Positions 48,252 to 58,608 are shown, counted from the stretch's first letter. The stretch: 64,000 nt of DNA from Yersinia entomophaga (GCF_001656035.1 NZ_CP010029.1:3780074-3844073); one strand, 5' to 3'. The notes: generated from the sequence alone by a model not told the origin. A program made the numbers and translations.

Positions 48252-49496
48252 CTATTGATAGACCGGCAGTAAGCCCATTAATGCACAGATATGAGCCACG
48301 GCGTTAATCAGGCCAAAGGCGATGATAAAGCCGATCATCAGGCTGCCGCCCGGTGCTCGGTAAGTGGCCTGCGGGAAGCGGCGGCGAGTTGCGCGCGCCA
48401 TCAGTGCCGGAACAATAACGGCCCAAATAGTGGCGGCCAGACCGGCAAAACCAATGGCGTACAGGAAACCATTCGGAAACAGTAAGGCACCGATGGTGGG
48501 TGGCACAAAGGTCACTAACGCTGATTTTGCCCGGCCAATGCCGTCATCGGCGAATTTAAAGAAATCGGCGATATAGTCGAACAGTCCCAGTGATACCCCG
48601 AGGAAGGAACTGGCCAGCGCCATATAGGAGAAGGCATTCAGCAATTGACCGGTCAATGGGCCTGCGGAAACCGTATCCATCTGTTTTAACAGGCTGCCAA
48701 TGTTGCCGCCGTCGGCAATCACCAGTTTGAAAGCATCGCGCGCGATGTTGCCCTGAATCACATACTGCCACAGGATATAAATCGCCAGAGCAATCAGCGT
48801 GCCGAATAACAGACTGCGCACCACGGATTTACTGTCTTTGCGATAATACTTCACCAAACCGGGCACGTTGCCGTGATAGCCAAATGAGGTCAGCAGATAA
48901 GGCAGAGCCGCGAGCGCGTAGGGCAGATAGCTGGCGTCGCTTTGGCTATGGTTAAACAGTACGTCGGCTTTTACATGGGTATACATATCACCAACGGACA
49001 TAACGAATGTGATTACCATCCCGCCAATCAATATGGTACTCAAACGGTCTACCGCGCGAGTAGATAACCAAACGATAAAGGCCACCAGCACCGCGAAGAC
49101 TAAGCCTGACGTGGTTTGCCCCACGCCGATAATGCCGTCCAGAGTGTGGGCGATAATGGAGCCACCCGCCGAGATATAGGCGTAAGTCAGGATATACAGC
49201 ACAAAGGTAATGGACAGGCCGTTGATTGAGCTCCACATGCGCCCCAGCAAGTCCTGCACCACCGTATGGAAACTGGCGCCAGTCGGGTAGTTGAGGTTAG
49301 CTTCCAGGATCATCAGGCCGGAAATCAGCATACATGCCCAAGTGTAGATCAGCAGCGCGACAGAACCGCTAAACCAAACGCCGGCGGTCACGATAGGAAT
49401 AGAGAACATTCCTGCGCCGACGGCGGTACCTGCTACGATCATCGCGCCGCCGAGAACCGACGGACGGGATAGGGACTGAGTAGAGTCCATTGACAT
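48252..49496 (-). CDS. mtr: Mtr-type tryptophan permease (HAAAP family)
   Basis: The 414-residue protein has eleven hydrophobic helices and HAAAP motifs GAMIVAGTAVGAGMFSIPIV, LMILEANLNY, LTSFGYHGNVPGLVKYY and ASSFLGVSLGLFDYIADFF. Wording is closest to Mtr among Mtr, TnaB and TyrP, and the C-terminus LLPVYQ is shared with Mtr. The upstream TrpR-like operator supports tryptophan as substrate. A proton symport mechanism is known for the family. Confidence 0.87.
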   Translation of the reverse strand: MSMDSTQSLSRPSVLGGAMIVAGTAVGAGMFSIPIVTAGVWFSGSVALLIYTWACMLISGLMILEANLNYPTGASFHTVVQDLLGRMWSSINGLSITFVLYILTYAYISAGGSIIAHTLDGIIGVGQTTSGLVFAVLVAFIVWLSTRAVDRLSTILIGGMVITFVMSVGDMYTHVKADVLFNHSQSDASYLPYALAALPYLLTSFGYHGNVPGLVKYYRKDSKSVVRSLLFGTLIALAIYILWQYVIQGNIARDAFKLVIADGGNIGSLLKQMDTVSAGPLTGQLLNAFSYMALASSFLGVSLGLFDYIADFFKFADDGIGRAKSALVTFVPPTIGALLFPNGFLYAIGFAGLAATIWAVIVPALMARATRRRFPQATYRAPGGSLMIGFIIAFGLINAVAHICALMGLLPVYQ

Positions 49497-49535
49497 GCAT
49501 TGCTCCTGAAAGACCCGCTGAGGGTAAGGTTCTTT

Positions 49536-49555
49536 TGTACTAGCTCAATGGTACA
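49536..49555 (-). promoter_or_regulatory. TrpR-like operator upstream of mtr
   Basis: The imperfect palindrome GTACTAG-CTCA-ATGGTAC (core 49537-49554) fits the TrpR consensus with half-site GTACTAG, and the right end GGTACAGTG matches what I recall of the E. coli mtr operator. It lies 40 bases before the mtr start. A weak TyrR-like TGTAAA half-site is at 49573. Confidence 0.6.
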
Positions 49556-49812
49556 GTGGTGGCGGGGCGCTGTAAATAGCTGAATATACTTAGACTGAAT
49601 AATTAGCCGGTTAATACTTCGGCCATCAGCGTCATTAATATCGCTATATGATGCTTATAGTTTAGACTTTGGTTAAATAATCGACAGGTCGATTGAGTGA
49701 TTCATCTCAGTTATTGAGGCGGAATCATCCGGGGGAAGGATAGTGCTGGTAGTTATTGACGGCGATTGCTATTGTCCGCCATCTACTCTGCCAGCCCACC
49801 GGAGAATCACTG

Positions 49813-50067
49813 ATGGACTGTCGCTCAGATTGCGGTGCTTGTTGTATTGCCCCCTCGATTTCCAGCCCCATTCCGGGTATGCCTTTCGGCAAATCTGCCA
49901 ATACCCGTTGTATTCATTTAGCCATTGATATGCGTTGCGCCATTTTCCACTCTCCGCAGCGGCCTAAAGTGTGTGCCAGCCTGCAGGCTCGACGGGATAT
50001 GTGTTTTACCCACCGCGATGAGGCTTTGGTGTATCTGATTCAGTTGGAAGCCGCCACCGCGCCATAA
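49813..50067 (+). CDS. yeiW: YkgJ-family cysteine cluster protein (YeiW-like)
   Basis: ATG 49813 has GGAG nine bases upstream. The 84-residue protein starts [19 protein letters not shown], the CxxxCxxCC metal-chelating cluster of the YkgJ/UPF0153 family, with further cysteines in TRCIHL, MRCAIF and VCASL. It probably binds zinc or an iron-sulfur centre; function unknown. YeiW sits beside yeiP and the fru operon in E. coli, consistent with this location. Confidence 0.87.
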   Translation: MDCRSDCGACCIAPSISSPIPGMPFGKSANTRCIHLAIDMRCAIFHSPQRPKVCASLQARRDMCFTHRDEALVYLIQLEAATAP

Positions 50068-50094
50068 TGGGCAATAGCGCCTGGTTTTGGGCAT

Positions 50095-50122
50095 AAAAAA
50101 GGCGATATTGAATATCGCCTTT
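50095..50122 (-). terminator. Terminator of the torYZ operon
   Basis: AAAGGCGATATT/AATATCGCCTTT forms a near-continuous hairpin; on the minus strand six T follow. It may also end yeiW transcription in the plus direction. Confidence 0.8.
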
Positions 50123-50175
50123 CATGTTTTATCTGCGGAGCCAGAGGTACATCCTCTGGCTTCATGTTGTCACCA

Positions 50176-52656
50176 TTAAGCGCCTTCTGGCACCGCATGT
50201 GCGGTATTTTTTAGCACCTGACCGGTATATTTCTCAATTTCCAACTGCGCCATCTGGCCACAGTTACCCTGAGCCAGACTGGATGAGCCGATATCGAAAG
50301 TCAGGCAGTTGATATTGCCGTTTTTACAGATAGAGCCCGGTTCCGCCGGTTCTGCCGGATCGAACCACGCTCCCTCACTGACGCGAATCACGCCCGGACG
50401 AACGTCTTCGGTCACCACTGCGCCCACCAGGATCTGACCGCGATCGTTAAAGGCACGAACCAGATCGCCGTTGGTAATACCGCGTGCGCTAGCATCCTGC
50501 GGGTTGATCAGAATAGCTTCACGATCGGCTACCGCATATTTTTTCCGCAGCGGGGTGTTATCCAACTGGGAGTGCAACCGGTTGATCGGATGAGCGGTAT
50601 TGAGCGACAACGGGTATTTTTTCGCTTCCGGCCCGCGATACCACTCGTATGGCGGCATCCAGGTAGGAATTCCCCGACAATCGGCATAACCCATTTTGGC
50701 AATGGTATCTGAATAAATCTCGATCTTGCCGGATGGCGTCCCCAGCGGGTTTAACAGTGGATTTTCCCGATAATCGGCAAAACGAATCCATTGTTTATTG
50801 GCCTCTGGAATCGGGAAGCGAACGTAGTTATTCGACTGCCAGAACATATCAAACGGCGGCAGAGCGACTCGCGCCGTTCTGGCCTGAGATTTCATATCGT
50901 CGTACATGGATTTGAGCCACTGGGTTTCGTCTTTGCCGTCGGTAAAGGCATCGAGAACGCCCAGTCTGGCGGCCATGGCAGCGAAGATATCAAAATCGTT
51001 ACGAGATTCATGCTGCGGCGGTACGCATTGATGCATCGGGAAAACATACAGTTGCGAGTAATCGCCGCCCATTTCCAGATCGTTACGTTCGTAGCTGGTG
51101 GTGGCAGGTAGCACGATGTCGGCGTACTTGGCGGTTGCGGTCCAGTAAGGTTCGTTCACCACGATGGTTTCCGGATGCTGCCAGGCTTTGATCAGCTTAT
51201 TGGTATCCTGATGCTGGTGGAAGGTGTTACCGCCAGCCACGTAGACCATTTTCACATCGGGATAAGTTACCTTGGTGCCATTAAAATCAATGGTTTTACC
51301 TGGATTAGCCAGACATTCCGCAATACGCGCCACCGGAATTGGAGCCGGTGAGTTCTTCGGCGCATTACCGGCGGAAATCCCCGGTAAAATGCCGCCTTTG
51401 GCCGTTGGGCTACCGCCGGAAGAGTAGTGATAGCTGAAACCGAACCCGCCGCCCGGCAGGCCGATTTGGCCGAGCATTGCCGCCACGGTCACCAGCAACC
51501 AGTGCTGTTGTTCTCCGTGATGCTGACGCTGAATGCCCCAGCCGCCCATGATCATGGTGCGCTGTTTGGCCATATCCCGCGCTAGCTGACGCAGAACTTC
51601 AGCATCTACGCCACTGATATCAGCGGCCCATTCGGCATTTTTCGGTTGACCGTCATTTTCACCTAACAGGTAGGACTGGAATTTATCAAAGCCGACGGTG
51701 TAGGTCTTAACGAAGTCCGGGTCATACAATTTTTCAGTCAATAAGGTATGGGCGATACCGATCAGCATCGCGCTATCGGTATAAGGGCGCGGAGCGATCC
51801 ATTGAGCGTTAGTGAATTTGGCGCTGTCGTTATACACCGGATCGATGCTGATAACTTTGGTGCCTTTTTTCTTCAGCGCTTCAAAACCGGTCTGGCCCAC
51901 GTGATCCGGAATGTTCCAGCTATTTTTTAGCGTGATCATCGGGTTACAACCCCACAGGATCACTAGCTCGCTGTTTTCTACCACGTTTGGCCAGGCGGTT
52001 TGCTGCTCGTAAACCTCCATAGAGCCGACGACGTGGGACATAATCACTTGCGCGGCGCCGGTAGAATAGTCACCGGCATAGCCGAGGAAACCGCCGGTCA
52101 GGTTCATCAGGCGTTGTAACAGGGTGCGGCTGTTGTGCAGCATTCCCACGCTTTTCCAGCCGTAAGAACCGGCGTACAGTGCCTGCGGGCCGTGATCTTT
52201 CTGTACGCGGGTAATTTCGCCACACACCAGTTCAATCGCTTTATCCCAACTGACACGAACCCACTCATCGCGGCCACGTAGCTCAGTACGGCTACCCGGC
52301 CCGCCTTCCAGCCAGCTTTTACGCACCATAGGATATTTGATGCGGTTTTCCGCGTGCACCTGATAAGGTGCCATGGTGATCAGATCGTTAGGGTAGGGAT
52401 CGTCTTTTACCGGCTGAACGGCGACCATACGGCCATTTTCGACAATAGCTTCAAACGCACCCCAGTGAGCGCCGGTCAGAATGCCTTTCTGTGCCTGGCG
52501 CAATGCCAAAAATTGAGGCAACGCCTGGCTAATAGCCTCTGCCAGCGCAGATTTAGGCCACAGGCCGGCCACTAAAGGTAACGCCGCTAACGCGCTGGTG
52601 CCCATCAGGAAACGGCGGCGGCTCATTTGTAACGGTTTTTGTTCGTATTTGCTCAT
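50176..52656 (-). CDS. torZ: TorZ/TorA-type molybdenum TMAO/S-oxide reductase
   Basis: ATG 52656 (RBS GAGAGG) gives 826 residues with a twin-arginine signal MSRRRFLMGTSALAALPL, so it is exported folded to the periplasm. DMSO-reductase family features include the serine Mo ligand in GDYSTGAAQVIM, WGCNPMITLKNSW, GGWGIQRQHHGEQQHW and HPINRLHSQLDN. It reduces TMAO or biotin- and methionine-sulfoxides as anaerobic electron acceptor. It starts 13 bases after torY, so the two form one operon. A cofactor-insertion chaperone of the TorD type is not next to it. Confidence 0.9.
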   Translation of the reverse strand: MSKYEQKPLQMSRRRFLMGTSALAALPLVAGLWPKSALAEAISQALPQFLALRQAQKGILTGAHWGAFEAIVENGRMVAVQPVKDDPYPNDLITMAPYQVHAENRIKYPMVRKSWLEGGPGSRTELRGRDEWVRVSWDKAIELVCGEITRVQKDHGPQALYAGSYGWKSVGMLHNSRTLLQRLMNLTGGFLGYAGDYSTGAAQVIMSHVVGSMEVYEQQTAWPNVVENSELVILWGCNPMITLKNSWNIPDHVGQTGFEALKKKGTKVISIDPVYNDSAKFTNAQWIAPRPYTDSAMLIGIAHTLLTEKLYDPDFVKTYTVGFDKFQSYLLGENDGQPKNAEWAADISGVDAEVLRQLARDMAKQRTMIMGGWGIQRQHHGEQQHWLLVTVAAMLGQIGLPGGGFGFSYHYSSGGSPTAKGGILPGISAGNAPKNSPAPIPVARIAECLANPGKTIDFNGTKVTYPDVKMVYVAGGNTFHQHQDTNKLIKAWQHPETIVVNEPYWTATAKYADIVLPATTSYERNDLEMGGDYSQLYVFPMHQCVPPQHESRNDFDIFAAMAARLGVLDAFTDGKDETQWLKSMYDDMKSQARTARVALPPFDMFWQSNNYVRFPIPEANKQWIRFADYRENPLLNPLGTPSGKIEIYSDTIAKMGYADCRGIPTWMPPYEWYRGPEAKKYPLSLNTAHPINRLHSQLDNTPLRKKYAVADREAILINPQDASARGITNGDLVRAFNDRGQILVGAVVTEDVRPGVIRVSEGAWFDPAEPAEPGSICKNGNINCLTFDIGSSSLAQGNCGQMAQLEIEKYTGQVLKNTAHAVPEGA

Positions 52657-52669
52657 TTTCGCCTCTCGT

Positions 52670-53818
52670 TTACGACTTGGCCGGCATATCACTGGCATGT
52701 TTTTGTACGTATTGTGTCAGTACGCGTAGCTGTTCCTGAGTCAGGGAAGTACGCGGTGCCATGCCTTTAATCACGCCAATCCACTGGTTAGCATTGAAAC
52801 GATCCAGTGCAGTCAAACCGTGGCAACCGGTGCAGTTGGAAGACATCATATCGGCGGCGTAGCGCCAGATTTTTTGTTGATCGTCAACCAGCTGTTTCTT
52901 CGGTAACCAGACTTGTAGCGCCACCTGATGCCAGATCAGACCGGTTTCAGCATCGGTTTGTGAGGACGTGGTTTTCAGCGCTTTCTGCGCTTCTTCGCCC
53001 AGTAATACGCTGAGGATGCGTTTACCCTGAGCAGCGTAGAAGACTTCCGCTACGCCATCTTGCTGCCAGCCTTCCACGTCGACTAGCACCTGATCGCCTT
53101 GCTGTTTCACGACCTTAACTTCGGTAGATGGCATCAGATTACCGGCGTTATGGCTGTCACCCGCCTGCATAAAGAAAGGTTCGGTGGCAATGGTGTATAA
53201 CGTGGTTGCGTCAGCCGGTGTTTGTGCTGCGGCGGTGGCTAGCTCGGCAGCCCCAGCTTGAGTCAGCTCGCTCATATCCGGCAGGATGTGGGCCACGCCT
53301 TTGTGGCAATCAATACAGGTTTCCCCGTTTTTGATGGCGACCGGATGCTGAACGCGGGCTTCAGCACTTTGCGCGGTGATGTCCATGGCGTCATAATTAT
53401 GGCAGGAGCGGCAGGTGGCGGAGTCGTTCTCTTTGAGGGTTTTCCACACCGATTGCGCCATCGCCAGCTTATGGGCTTCGTACTTCTCTGGCGTGCTGAT
53501 GGTCCCGACCATTTCGCCGTAGATATCTTTCACCGCCCGGATTTTAGTCCACAGGTAATCCAGTGGCTCATGGGGAACGTGGCAATCAGCACATTCGGCG
53601 CGGATGCCTTTCGGGTTCTGGAAGTGGACGCTGCCCTGATACTCGGCCAAAGGCTGCTGCATGGTATGGCAGGAAACGCAGAAGGTAGTATCACTGGTTT
53701 TATGGAAAACGGTGGCAGTACCAGCCAGAAGTGCAGCGCCAAGAATGATGCCGATCAGTAATAGCCATAGCCATCCCCACCGACGTCGTTTACCGAGTTC
53801 AGTCTGTTTTTTGCTCAT
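52670..53818 (-). CDS. torY: TorY/TorC pentaheme c-type cytochrome
   Basis: The 382-residue protein has an N-terminal membrane anchor (about 15-37) and five CxxCH haem sites: C47VSCH, C76ADCH, CRSCH and CIDCH in the NapC/NirT domain and CTGCH near residue 332 in the C-terminal monohaem domain. This pentahaem layout is that of TorC and TorY, which pass electrons from menaquinol to the periplasmic reductase. It heads the two-gene operon with torZ. A sensor-regulator pair (torSTR) is not present nearby, as in the E. coli torYZ locus. Confidence 0.93.
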   Translation of the reverse strand: MSKKQTELGKRRRWGWLWLLLIGIILGAALLAGTATVFHKTSDTTFCVSCHTMQQPLAEYQGSVHFQNPKGIRAECADCHVPHEPLDYLWTKIRAVKDIYGEMVGTISTPEKYEAHKLAMAQSVWKTLKENDSATCRSCHNYDAMDITAQSAEARVQHPVAIKNGETCIDCHKGVAHILPDMSELTQAGAAELATAAAQTPADATTLYTIATEPFFMQAGDSHNAGNLMPSTEVKVVKQQGDQVLVDVEGWQQDGVAEVFYAAQGKRILSVLLGEEAQKALKTTSSQTDAETGLIWHQVALQVWLPKKQLVDDQQKIWRYAADMMSSNCTGCHGLTALDRFNANQWIGVIKGMAPRTSLTQEQLRVLTQYVQKHASDMPAKS

Positions 53819-54076
53819 ATTACACCCATGTTATGTGTCTAATTGTTTTGGTAACGCTAGATTGGCGAACGTTGGGCAAGACAAAATCCGTTGCCCATAA
53901 AAATAGTGCGTCTATTGTAAATGGATTTTTTGCTGAAAACTAACCAGATAGAGGTATTTGCAAGATTAGATCAAATTTGCTGAGTATAAATACAGGAAAC
54001 GCACAATTTTTTACCAAGCATAGACAATAAATACTTGAAATGCTTGGTTATATAACTTTTTATATAGCGCTATTTT

Positions 54077-54499
54077 TTAGTTGGAAGAGGTATAAAAACG
54101 GCGAGTTAACCAGAGATGAATGGCATTTTTACTTGCCTCAAAGTGTGGTTCGGGCAGTTCATTGGGGGGGCACCAAATCCATTGGCTACATTTCTCCGGC
54201 TCTTTATTTTCCACCTCGCCGCCGGGATACTCGGCCAGTAAACATACCGAAACCGTATGTTTGCCTTCGGCCTGCCAGGTGGCGATATTATTGGTCAGAG
54301 CAATAACCTGTGGCTGCTGAATCAGCAGACCGGTTTCTTCAGCCACTTCCCGCTGCGCGCACTGTTCAAAGGATTCACCAGCCTCTACATGCCCGCCGGG
54401 AATCGACCAGTAGGGTGCATGCTTACCGCAGCGTTTTCCCAGTAATACCGAACCTTGAGGGTTAACTATGATGACGCCAACGCCCACAACCACAGCCAT
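54077..54499 (-). CDS. Nudix hydrolase, MutT-like
   Basis: The 140-residue protein carries a full Nudix box at about residues 36-58, GGHVEAGESFEQCAQREVAEETGL, matching Gx5Ex7REVxEExGL. The start MAVVVGVGVIIVNPQGSVLLGKR and the tail KNAIHLWLTRR fit a nucleotide pyrophosphatase close to the 8-oxo-dGTP or dCTP sanitising branch. It is a lone gene between torY and the fructose operon. The natural substrate is not evident. Confidence 0.85.
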   Translation of the reverse strand: MAVVVGVGVIIVNPQGSVLLGKRCGKHAPYWSIPGGHVEAGESFEQCAQREVAEETGLLIQQPQVIALTNNIATWQAEGKHTVSVCLLAEYPGGEVENKEPEKCSQWIWCPPNELPEPHFEASKNAIHLWLTRRFYTSSN

Positions 54500-54657
54500 A
54501 TTTTTTCTCCATCAGCAAATCGTCAGCAAAGTATGCCATTTCTGCCTTAAACCCTACCAGTGAAAGCGTCTCCAGAGGTAAAATGTGCGTGACATCAAAA
54601 ATCTGCTATGACAATTCGAAGAAAACTTGCATAAACCCAAATGTAGAAACACACTAT

Positions 54658-54669
54658 TGAAACGTTTCA
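54658..54669. promoter_or_regulatory. Cra (FruR) operator 1 of the fru operon
   Basis: TGAAACGTTTCA is the perfect palindromic Cra site, 90 bases upstream of fruB. Cra represses fruBKA until fructose-1-phosphate accumulates. Confidence 0.9.
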
Positions 54670-54724
54670 GCGTTATCTGCTTCACTGGGTGATAAAGGGT
54701 AACGCTCCTTTTTCTCATAAAAGC

Positions 54725-54736
54725 TGAAACGATTCA
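54725..54736. promoter_or_regulatory. Cra (FruR) operator 2 of the fru operon
   Basis: TGAAACGATTCA differs from the perfect Cra palindrome at one position and lies 22 bases before fruB. Two operators with this spacing are also present at E. coli fruB. Confidence 0.88.
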
Positions 54737-54758
54737 ATTTCAGTAAGAGAGGAGACTT

Positions 54759-55892
54759 ATGTTCCAGTTGTCACTGAAGGATATCCATTTGGCTGCCAAC
54801 GCGGCCGATAAAAACGAAGCCATCAAGCAGGTAGCCGCAGCGCTGACCGACGCCGGTTGTGTCGATGCCGCCTATGTTGATGGGATGCTACAGCGCGAGC
54901 TGCAAACTTCTACTTACTTGGGTAACGGTATCGCCATTCCTCACGGCACCACCGATACCCGCGATCTGGTGCGCAACACAGGCGTGCAGGTATTTCAGTT
55001 TCCGCAGGGTATCGCTTGGGGCGAAGATCAAACCGCTTATATCGTCATAGGTATCGCGGCGCGTTCCGATGAGCATCTGGCGCTGCTACGCCAGCTGACT
55101 CACGTACTGAGTGACGATACGGTAGCGGCTCAGTTGGCAAAAACGACCTCACCAGAGGAATTGTGCAGCCTGTTGATGGGTGAGAAAAAAGCGGCTGAAT
55201 TCCATTTCGATACTTCATTAATCGCCCTGGACATAGCGGCAGATAACCTGATTACCCTTCAGGCGCTGAACGCCGGTCGTTTACAGCAAATTGGTGCGGT
55301 TGATGCCAGCTTCGTTAGCGATGTGATTACTCGTTCGCCGCTGAATCTGGGGCAGGGGATCTGGCTGAGCGACAGCAGCGAAGGCAATCTGGTCAGTGCG
55401 GCAACCCTCAGCCGTCCGGCGGTGCCTTTTGAGCATAACGGTGAAAAAGTGGCGCTGTTGCTGACGCTGTCCGTAGCCGACCAACAGCCGCTGAACATGC
55501 TGAATTATTTAAGTGATTTACTGTTGGCGAAAAAAGCTGACGCCTTGCTGAACGCCGATGCCGCCACCGTGCTGGCATTGCTGACCAGCGAATATGTAGA
55601 ACAGAGTCAGGTGTTAAGCGCGGAGTTTGTCATCCGCAACGAACATGGGCTGCATGCGCGCCCAGGGACAATGTTAGTGAATACAATCAAACAGTTTACC
55701 AGTGAAATTACCGTTACCAATCTGGACGGCACAGGTAAACCGGCAAATGGACGTAGTCTGATGAAAGTTGTGGCATTGGGTGTGAAAAAAGGGAATCGTC
55801 TGCGCTTTACCGCCAGCGGTGAAGATGCGCAGGCTGCGCTGGATGCCATTGGCACCGCGATCTCAGCCGGTCTTGGGGAGGGCGCAGCATGA
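54759..55892 (+). CDS. fruB: Fructose PTS diphosphoryl transfer protein (EIIA-M-HPr)
   Basis: The 377-residue protein has an N-terminal EIIA-Fru domain with phospho-His62 (GIAIPHGT), a central M domain, and a C-terminal HPr-like FPr domain with phospho-His299 ([11 protein letters not shown]). It relays phosphate from EI to FruA. RBS AGAGGAG precedes the ATG. It overlaps fruK by four bases (ATGA), so translation is coupled. Confidence 0.97.
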   Translation: MFQLSLKDIHLAANAADKNEAIKQVAAALTDAGCVDAAYVDGMLQRELQTSTYLGNGIAIPHGTTDTRDLVRNTGVQVFQFPQGIAWGEDQTAYIVIGIAARSDEHLALLRQLTHVLSDDTVAAQLAKTTSPEELCSLLMGEKKAAEFHFDTSLIALDIAADNLITLQALNAGRLQQIGAVDASFVSDVITRSPLNLGQGIWLSDSSEGNLVSAATLSRPAVPFEHNGEKVALLLTLSVADQQPLNMLNYLSDLLLAKKADALLNADAATVLALLTSEYVEQSQVLSAEFVIRNEHGLHARPGTMLVNTIKQFTSEITVTNLDGTGKPANGRSLMKVVALGVKKGNRLRFTASGEDAQAALDAIGTAISAGLGEGAA

Positions 55893-56827
55893 GCAGAAGA
55901 GTCGCGACTATCACCCTAAATCCAGCCTACGACCTGGTCGGTTTTTGCCCAGAAATTGAACGTGGCGAAGTGAATCTGGTAAAAACTGCCGGTCTGCACG
56001 CCGCCGGTAAAGGCATTAACGTTGCCAAGGTACTGAAAGATTTAGGTATCGACGTTACCGTGGGCGGTTTCCTCGGTAAAGACAATCAGGATGGATTCCA
56101 GCATTTATTCAGCAATTTAGGTATCGCTAACCGTTTTCAGGTAGTGCCGGGGCGTACCCGTATTAATGTAAAACTGACCGAAAAAGACGGCGAAGTGACA
56201 GATTTCAACTTCTCCGGTTTCGACGTTAGCAAGCAGGATTGGGATCGTTTTGTGGTGGATTCCCTGAGCTGGCTGGGTCAGTTCGATATGGTTGCCGTAA
56301 GCGGTAGCCTGCCAGCAGGCGTTAATCCCGATGATTTTACCGATTGGATGTCGCGCCTGCGCAGCCAGTGTCCGTGCATTATTTTTGATAGCAGCCGCGA
56401 AGCGCTGGTTGCCGGTTTGAAAGCGTCGCCGTGGTTGGTGAAACCTAACCGCCGCGAGTTGGAAATCTGGGCCGGTCGTCCGTTGCCCGCTTTATCTGAC
56501 GTCGTCGAGGCCGCACATGCCTTGCGCGATCAGGGAATTGCTCACGTGGTGATTTCTCTGGGTGCGGAAGGGGCGCTGTGGGTGAATGCTTCCGGAGCCT
56601 GGTTGGCCAAGCCGCCTGCCTGTGAAGTGGTTAGCACCGTGGGTGCCGGTGACTCTATGGTGGGCGGTTTGATCTATGGCCTGCTGATGCGCGAATCCAG
56701 TGAACATACGCTGCGATTGGCAACGGCAGTTGCTGCTTTGGCCGTCAGCCAGAGCAACGTTGGCGTTACCGATCGTCCGCAGTTGGCCGCAATGATGGCT
56801 CGTGTGGATCTGAAACCTTTTAATTGA
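55889..56827 (+). CDS. fruK: 1-phosphofructokinase
   Basis: The 312-residue PfkB-family kinase has [11 protein letters not shown] near the start, the [12 protein letters not shown] signature and the C-terminal anion-hole motif [12 protein letters not shown] with the catalytic aspartate. It phosphorylates fructose-1-phosphate to fructose-1,6-bisphosphate and so removes the Cra inducer. It is the second gene of the operon. Confidence 0.97.
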   Translation: MSRRVATITLNPAYDLVGFCPEIERGEVNLVKTAGLHAAGKGINVAKVLKDLGIDVTVGGFLGKDNQDGFQHLFSNLGIANRFQVVPGRTRINVKLTEKDGEVTDFNFSGFDVSKQDWDRFVVDSLSWLGQFDMVAVSGSLPAGVNPDDFTDWMSRLRSQCPCIIFDSSREALVAGLKASPWLVKPNRRELEIWAGRPLPALSDVVEAAHALRDQGIAHVVISLGAEGALWVNASGAWLAKPPACEVVSTVGAGDSMVGGLIYGLLMRESSEHTLRLATAVAALAVSQSNVGVTDRPQLAAMMARVDLKPFN

Positions 56828-56841
56828 TATTCGGAGGCGAA

Positions 56842-58530
56842 ATGAAAACGCTACTGATACTAGACAGCGCGCATGGACAGGCCAGCGGCCATCTGGCGAC
56901 GTTAATGCTGGGCGCCGCGGCCAGCAAAGCCGGTCTTACATGGGTTGATAAAGCGGAAGACGCGGAGCTGGTGATTGTTACCGGTTCGGCAATACCGGCC
57001 GACGGCGCATTAAACGGCAAAAAAGTGTATCTCGGCGACCTGGCTAAAGCGGTTCGCGATCCGGATGCTTTTCTGGCAGATGCCATTGCAAAAGCGCAAC
57101 CTTATCAGGCTAGCGTTGAAGCTCCTGCGGCAGCATCAGCCAAAGGGCCAAAACGTATTGTGGCGGTTACTGCCTGTCCAACCGGCGTGGCGCACACCTT
57201 TATGGCTGCTGAAGCTATTGAAAGTGAAGCTAAAAAACGCGGCTGGTGGGTGAAGGTCGAAACCCGTGGCTCCGTAGGCGCTGGCAATGCGATTACGCCG
57301 GAGGAAGTGGCGGCGGCTGATTTAGTGATTGTGGCAGCCGATATTGAAGTGGATCTGGATAAATTTGCCGGTAAACCGATGTATCGCACTTCTACCGGTC
57401 TGGCGTTGAAGAAAACCGTGCAGGAATTGGATAAAGCTTTGGTTGAGGCTGAAGTGTATCAGCCGAAATCTGCCGGTAGCGCCAATACCGGCGTGAAAAA
57501 ATCTGAGGGCGGTGGTGCTTATCGCCACCTGTTGACCGGTGTTTCTTACATGCTGCCGATGGTGGTTGCCGGTGGTTTGTGTATCGCGCTGTCCTTCGTA
57601 TTCGGTATTAAAGCCTTTGAAGAAAAAGGGACGTTGGCTGCGGCCCTGATGCAAATCGGTGGTGGCTCTGCCTTTGCCCTGATGGTGCCGGTATTGGCCG
57701 GTTTTATTGCCTTCTCCATCGCTGACCGCCCAGGTTTAACGCCGGGTCTGATAGGCGGGATGCTGGCCGTCAGCACTGGCGCCGGTTTCCTCGGTGGGAT
57801 TATCGCCGGTTTCCTCGCCGGTTATGTGGCTAAAGCCATCAGTACCAAACTGCGTTTACCGCAAAGTATGGAGGCGCTTAAGCCGATACTGATTATCCCA
57901 CTGGTGGCCAGCCTGATAGTTGGTTTAGTGATGATTTATGTGGTCGGTACGCCGGTGGCAAAAATCATGAGTGGCCTGACTGCCTGGCTGCAATCCATGG
58001 GGACGGCCAATGCGGTGCTGCTGGGAGCCATTCTGGGTGCCATGATGTGTACCGATATGGGGGGGCCGGTGAACAAAGCCGCTTACGCCTTTGGTGTAGC
58101 ACTGCTGAGCTCGTCAGTTTATGCACCAATGGCTGCCATCATGGCAGCGGGAATGGTGCCACCACTGGCAATGGGTCTGGCAACTCTGCTGGCACGTCAT
58201 AAGTTCGACAAAGGCCAGCAGGAAGGGGGCAAAGCGGCGCTGGTACTGGGTCTGTGCTTTATCTCTGAAGGTGCGATTCCCTTCGCCGCTCGCGACCCAA
58301 TGCGTGTGTTGCCGTGCTGTATCGCTGGTGGCGCGCTGACCGGTGCACTTTCTATGGCATTCGGCGCACAACTGATGGCACCTCACGGTGGTCTGTTCGT
58401 GCTGCTGATCCCTGGGGCGATTCATCCGGTACTGCTGTATCTGGTGGCGATCATCGCCGGTACTGTTTTGGCCGGTGGCTTGTACGCGATGCTGAAACGC
58501 CCTGATGCTGCATTGGTGAAAGTGGCTTAA
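56842..58530 (+). CDS. fruA: Fructose-specific PTS EIIBC component
   Basis: ATG 56842 follows GGAGG and yields 562 residues. A degenerate N-terminal B' domain precedes the active EIIB domain (VTACPTGVAHTFMAAEAIE, phospho-Cys in ACPTG) and the EIIC membrane domain (GVSYMLPMVVAGGLCIALS to the C-terminus, with GPVNKAAYAFG and SEGAIPFAARDP). It imports fructose as fructose-1-phosphate. It starts 14 bases after fruK and ends the operon with a strong terminator. Confidence 0.97.
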   Translation: MKTLLILDSAHGQASGHLATLMLGAAASKAGLTWVDKAEDAELVIVTGSAIPADGALNGKKVYLGDLAKAVRDPDAFLADAIAKAQPYQASVEAPAAASAKGPKRIVAVTACPTGVAHTFMAAEAIESEAKKRGWWVKVETRGSVGAGNAITPEEVAAADLVIVAADIEVDLDKFAGKPMYRTSTGLALKKTVQELDKALVEAEVYQPKSAGSANTGVKKSEGGGAYRHLLTGVSYMLPMVVAGGLCIALSFVFGIKAFEEKGTLAAALMQIGGGSAFALMVPVLAGFIAFSIADRPGLTPGLIGGMLAVSTGAGFLGGIIAGFLAGYVAKAISTKLRLPQSMEALKPILIIPLVASLIVGLVMIYVVGTPVAKIMSGLTAWLQSMGTANAVLLGAILGAMMCTDMGGPVNKAAYAFGVALLSSSVYAPMAAIMAAGMVPPLAMGLATLLARHKFDKGQQEGGKAALVLGLCFISEGAIPFAARDPMRVLPCCIAGGALTGALSMAFGAQLMAPHGGLFVLLIPGAIHPVLLYLVAIIAGTVLAGGLYAMLKRPDAALVKVA

Positions 58531-58573
58531 TGCATTATTAGCAACACTTAAATAGCATTAAAATAAATTATCG

Positions 58574-58608
58574 ATACCAGTCAGTTAACCCTGACTGGTA
58601 TTTTTTTA
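58574..58608 (+). terminator. Terminator of fruBKA
   Basis: Perfect 11-bp stem ATACCAGTCAG/CTGACTGGTAT with a 6-nt loop is followed by seven T. Confidence 0.92.

Noticed and set aside
54012..54051. Inverted repeat ACCAAGCAT/ATGCTTGGT between the Nudix gene and torY
   Set aside because: The loop is long and the T tail is absent in the direction of transcription, so I could not support it as a terminator.
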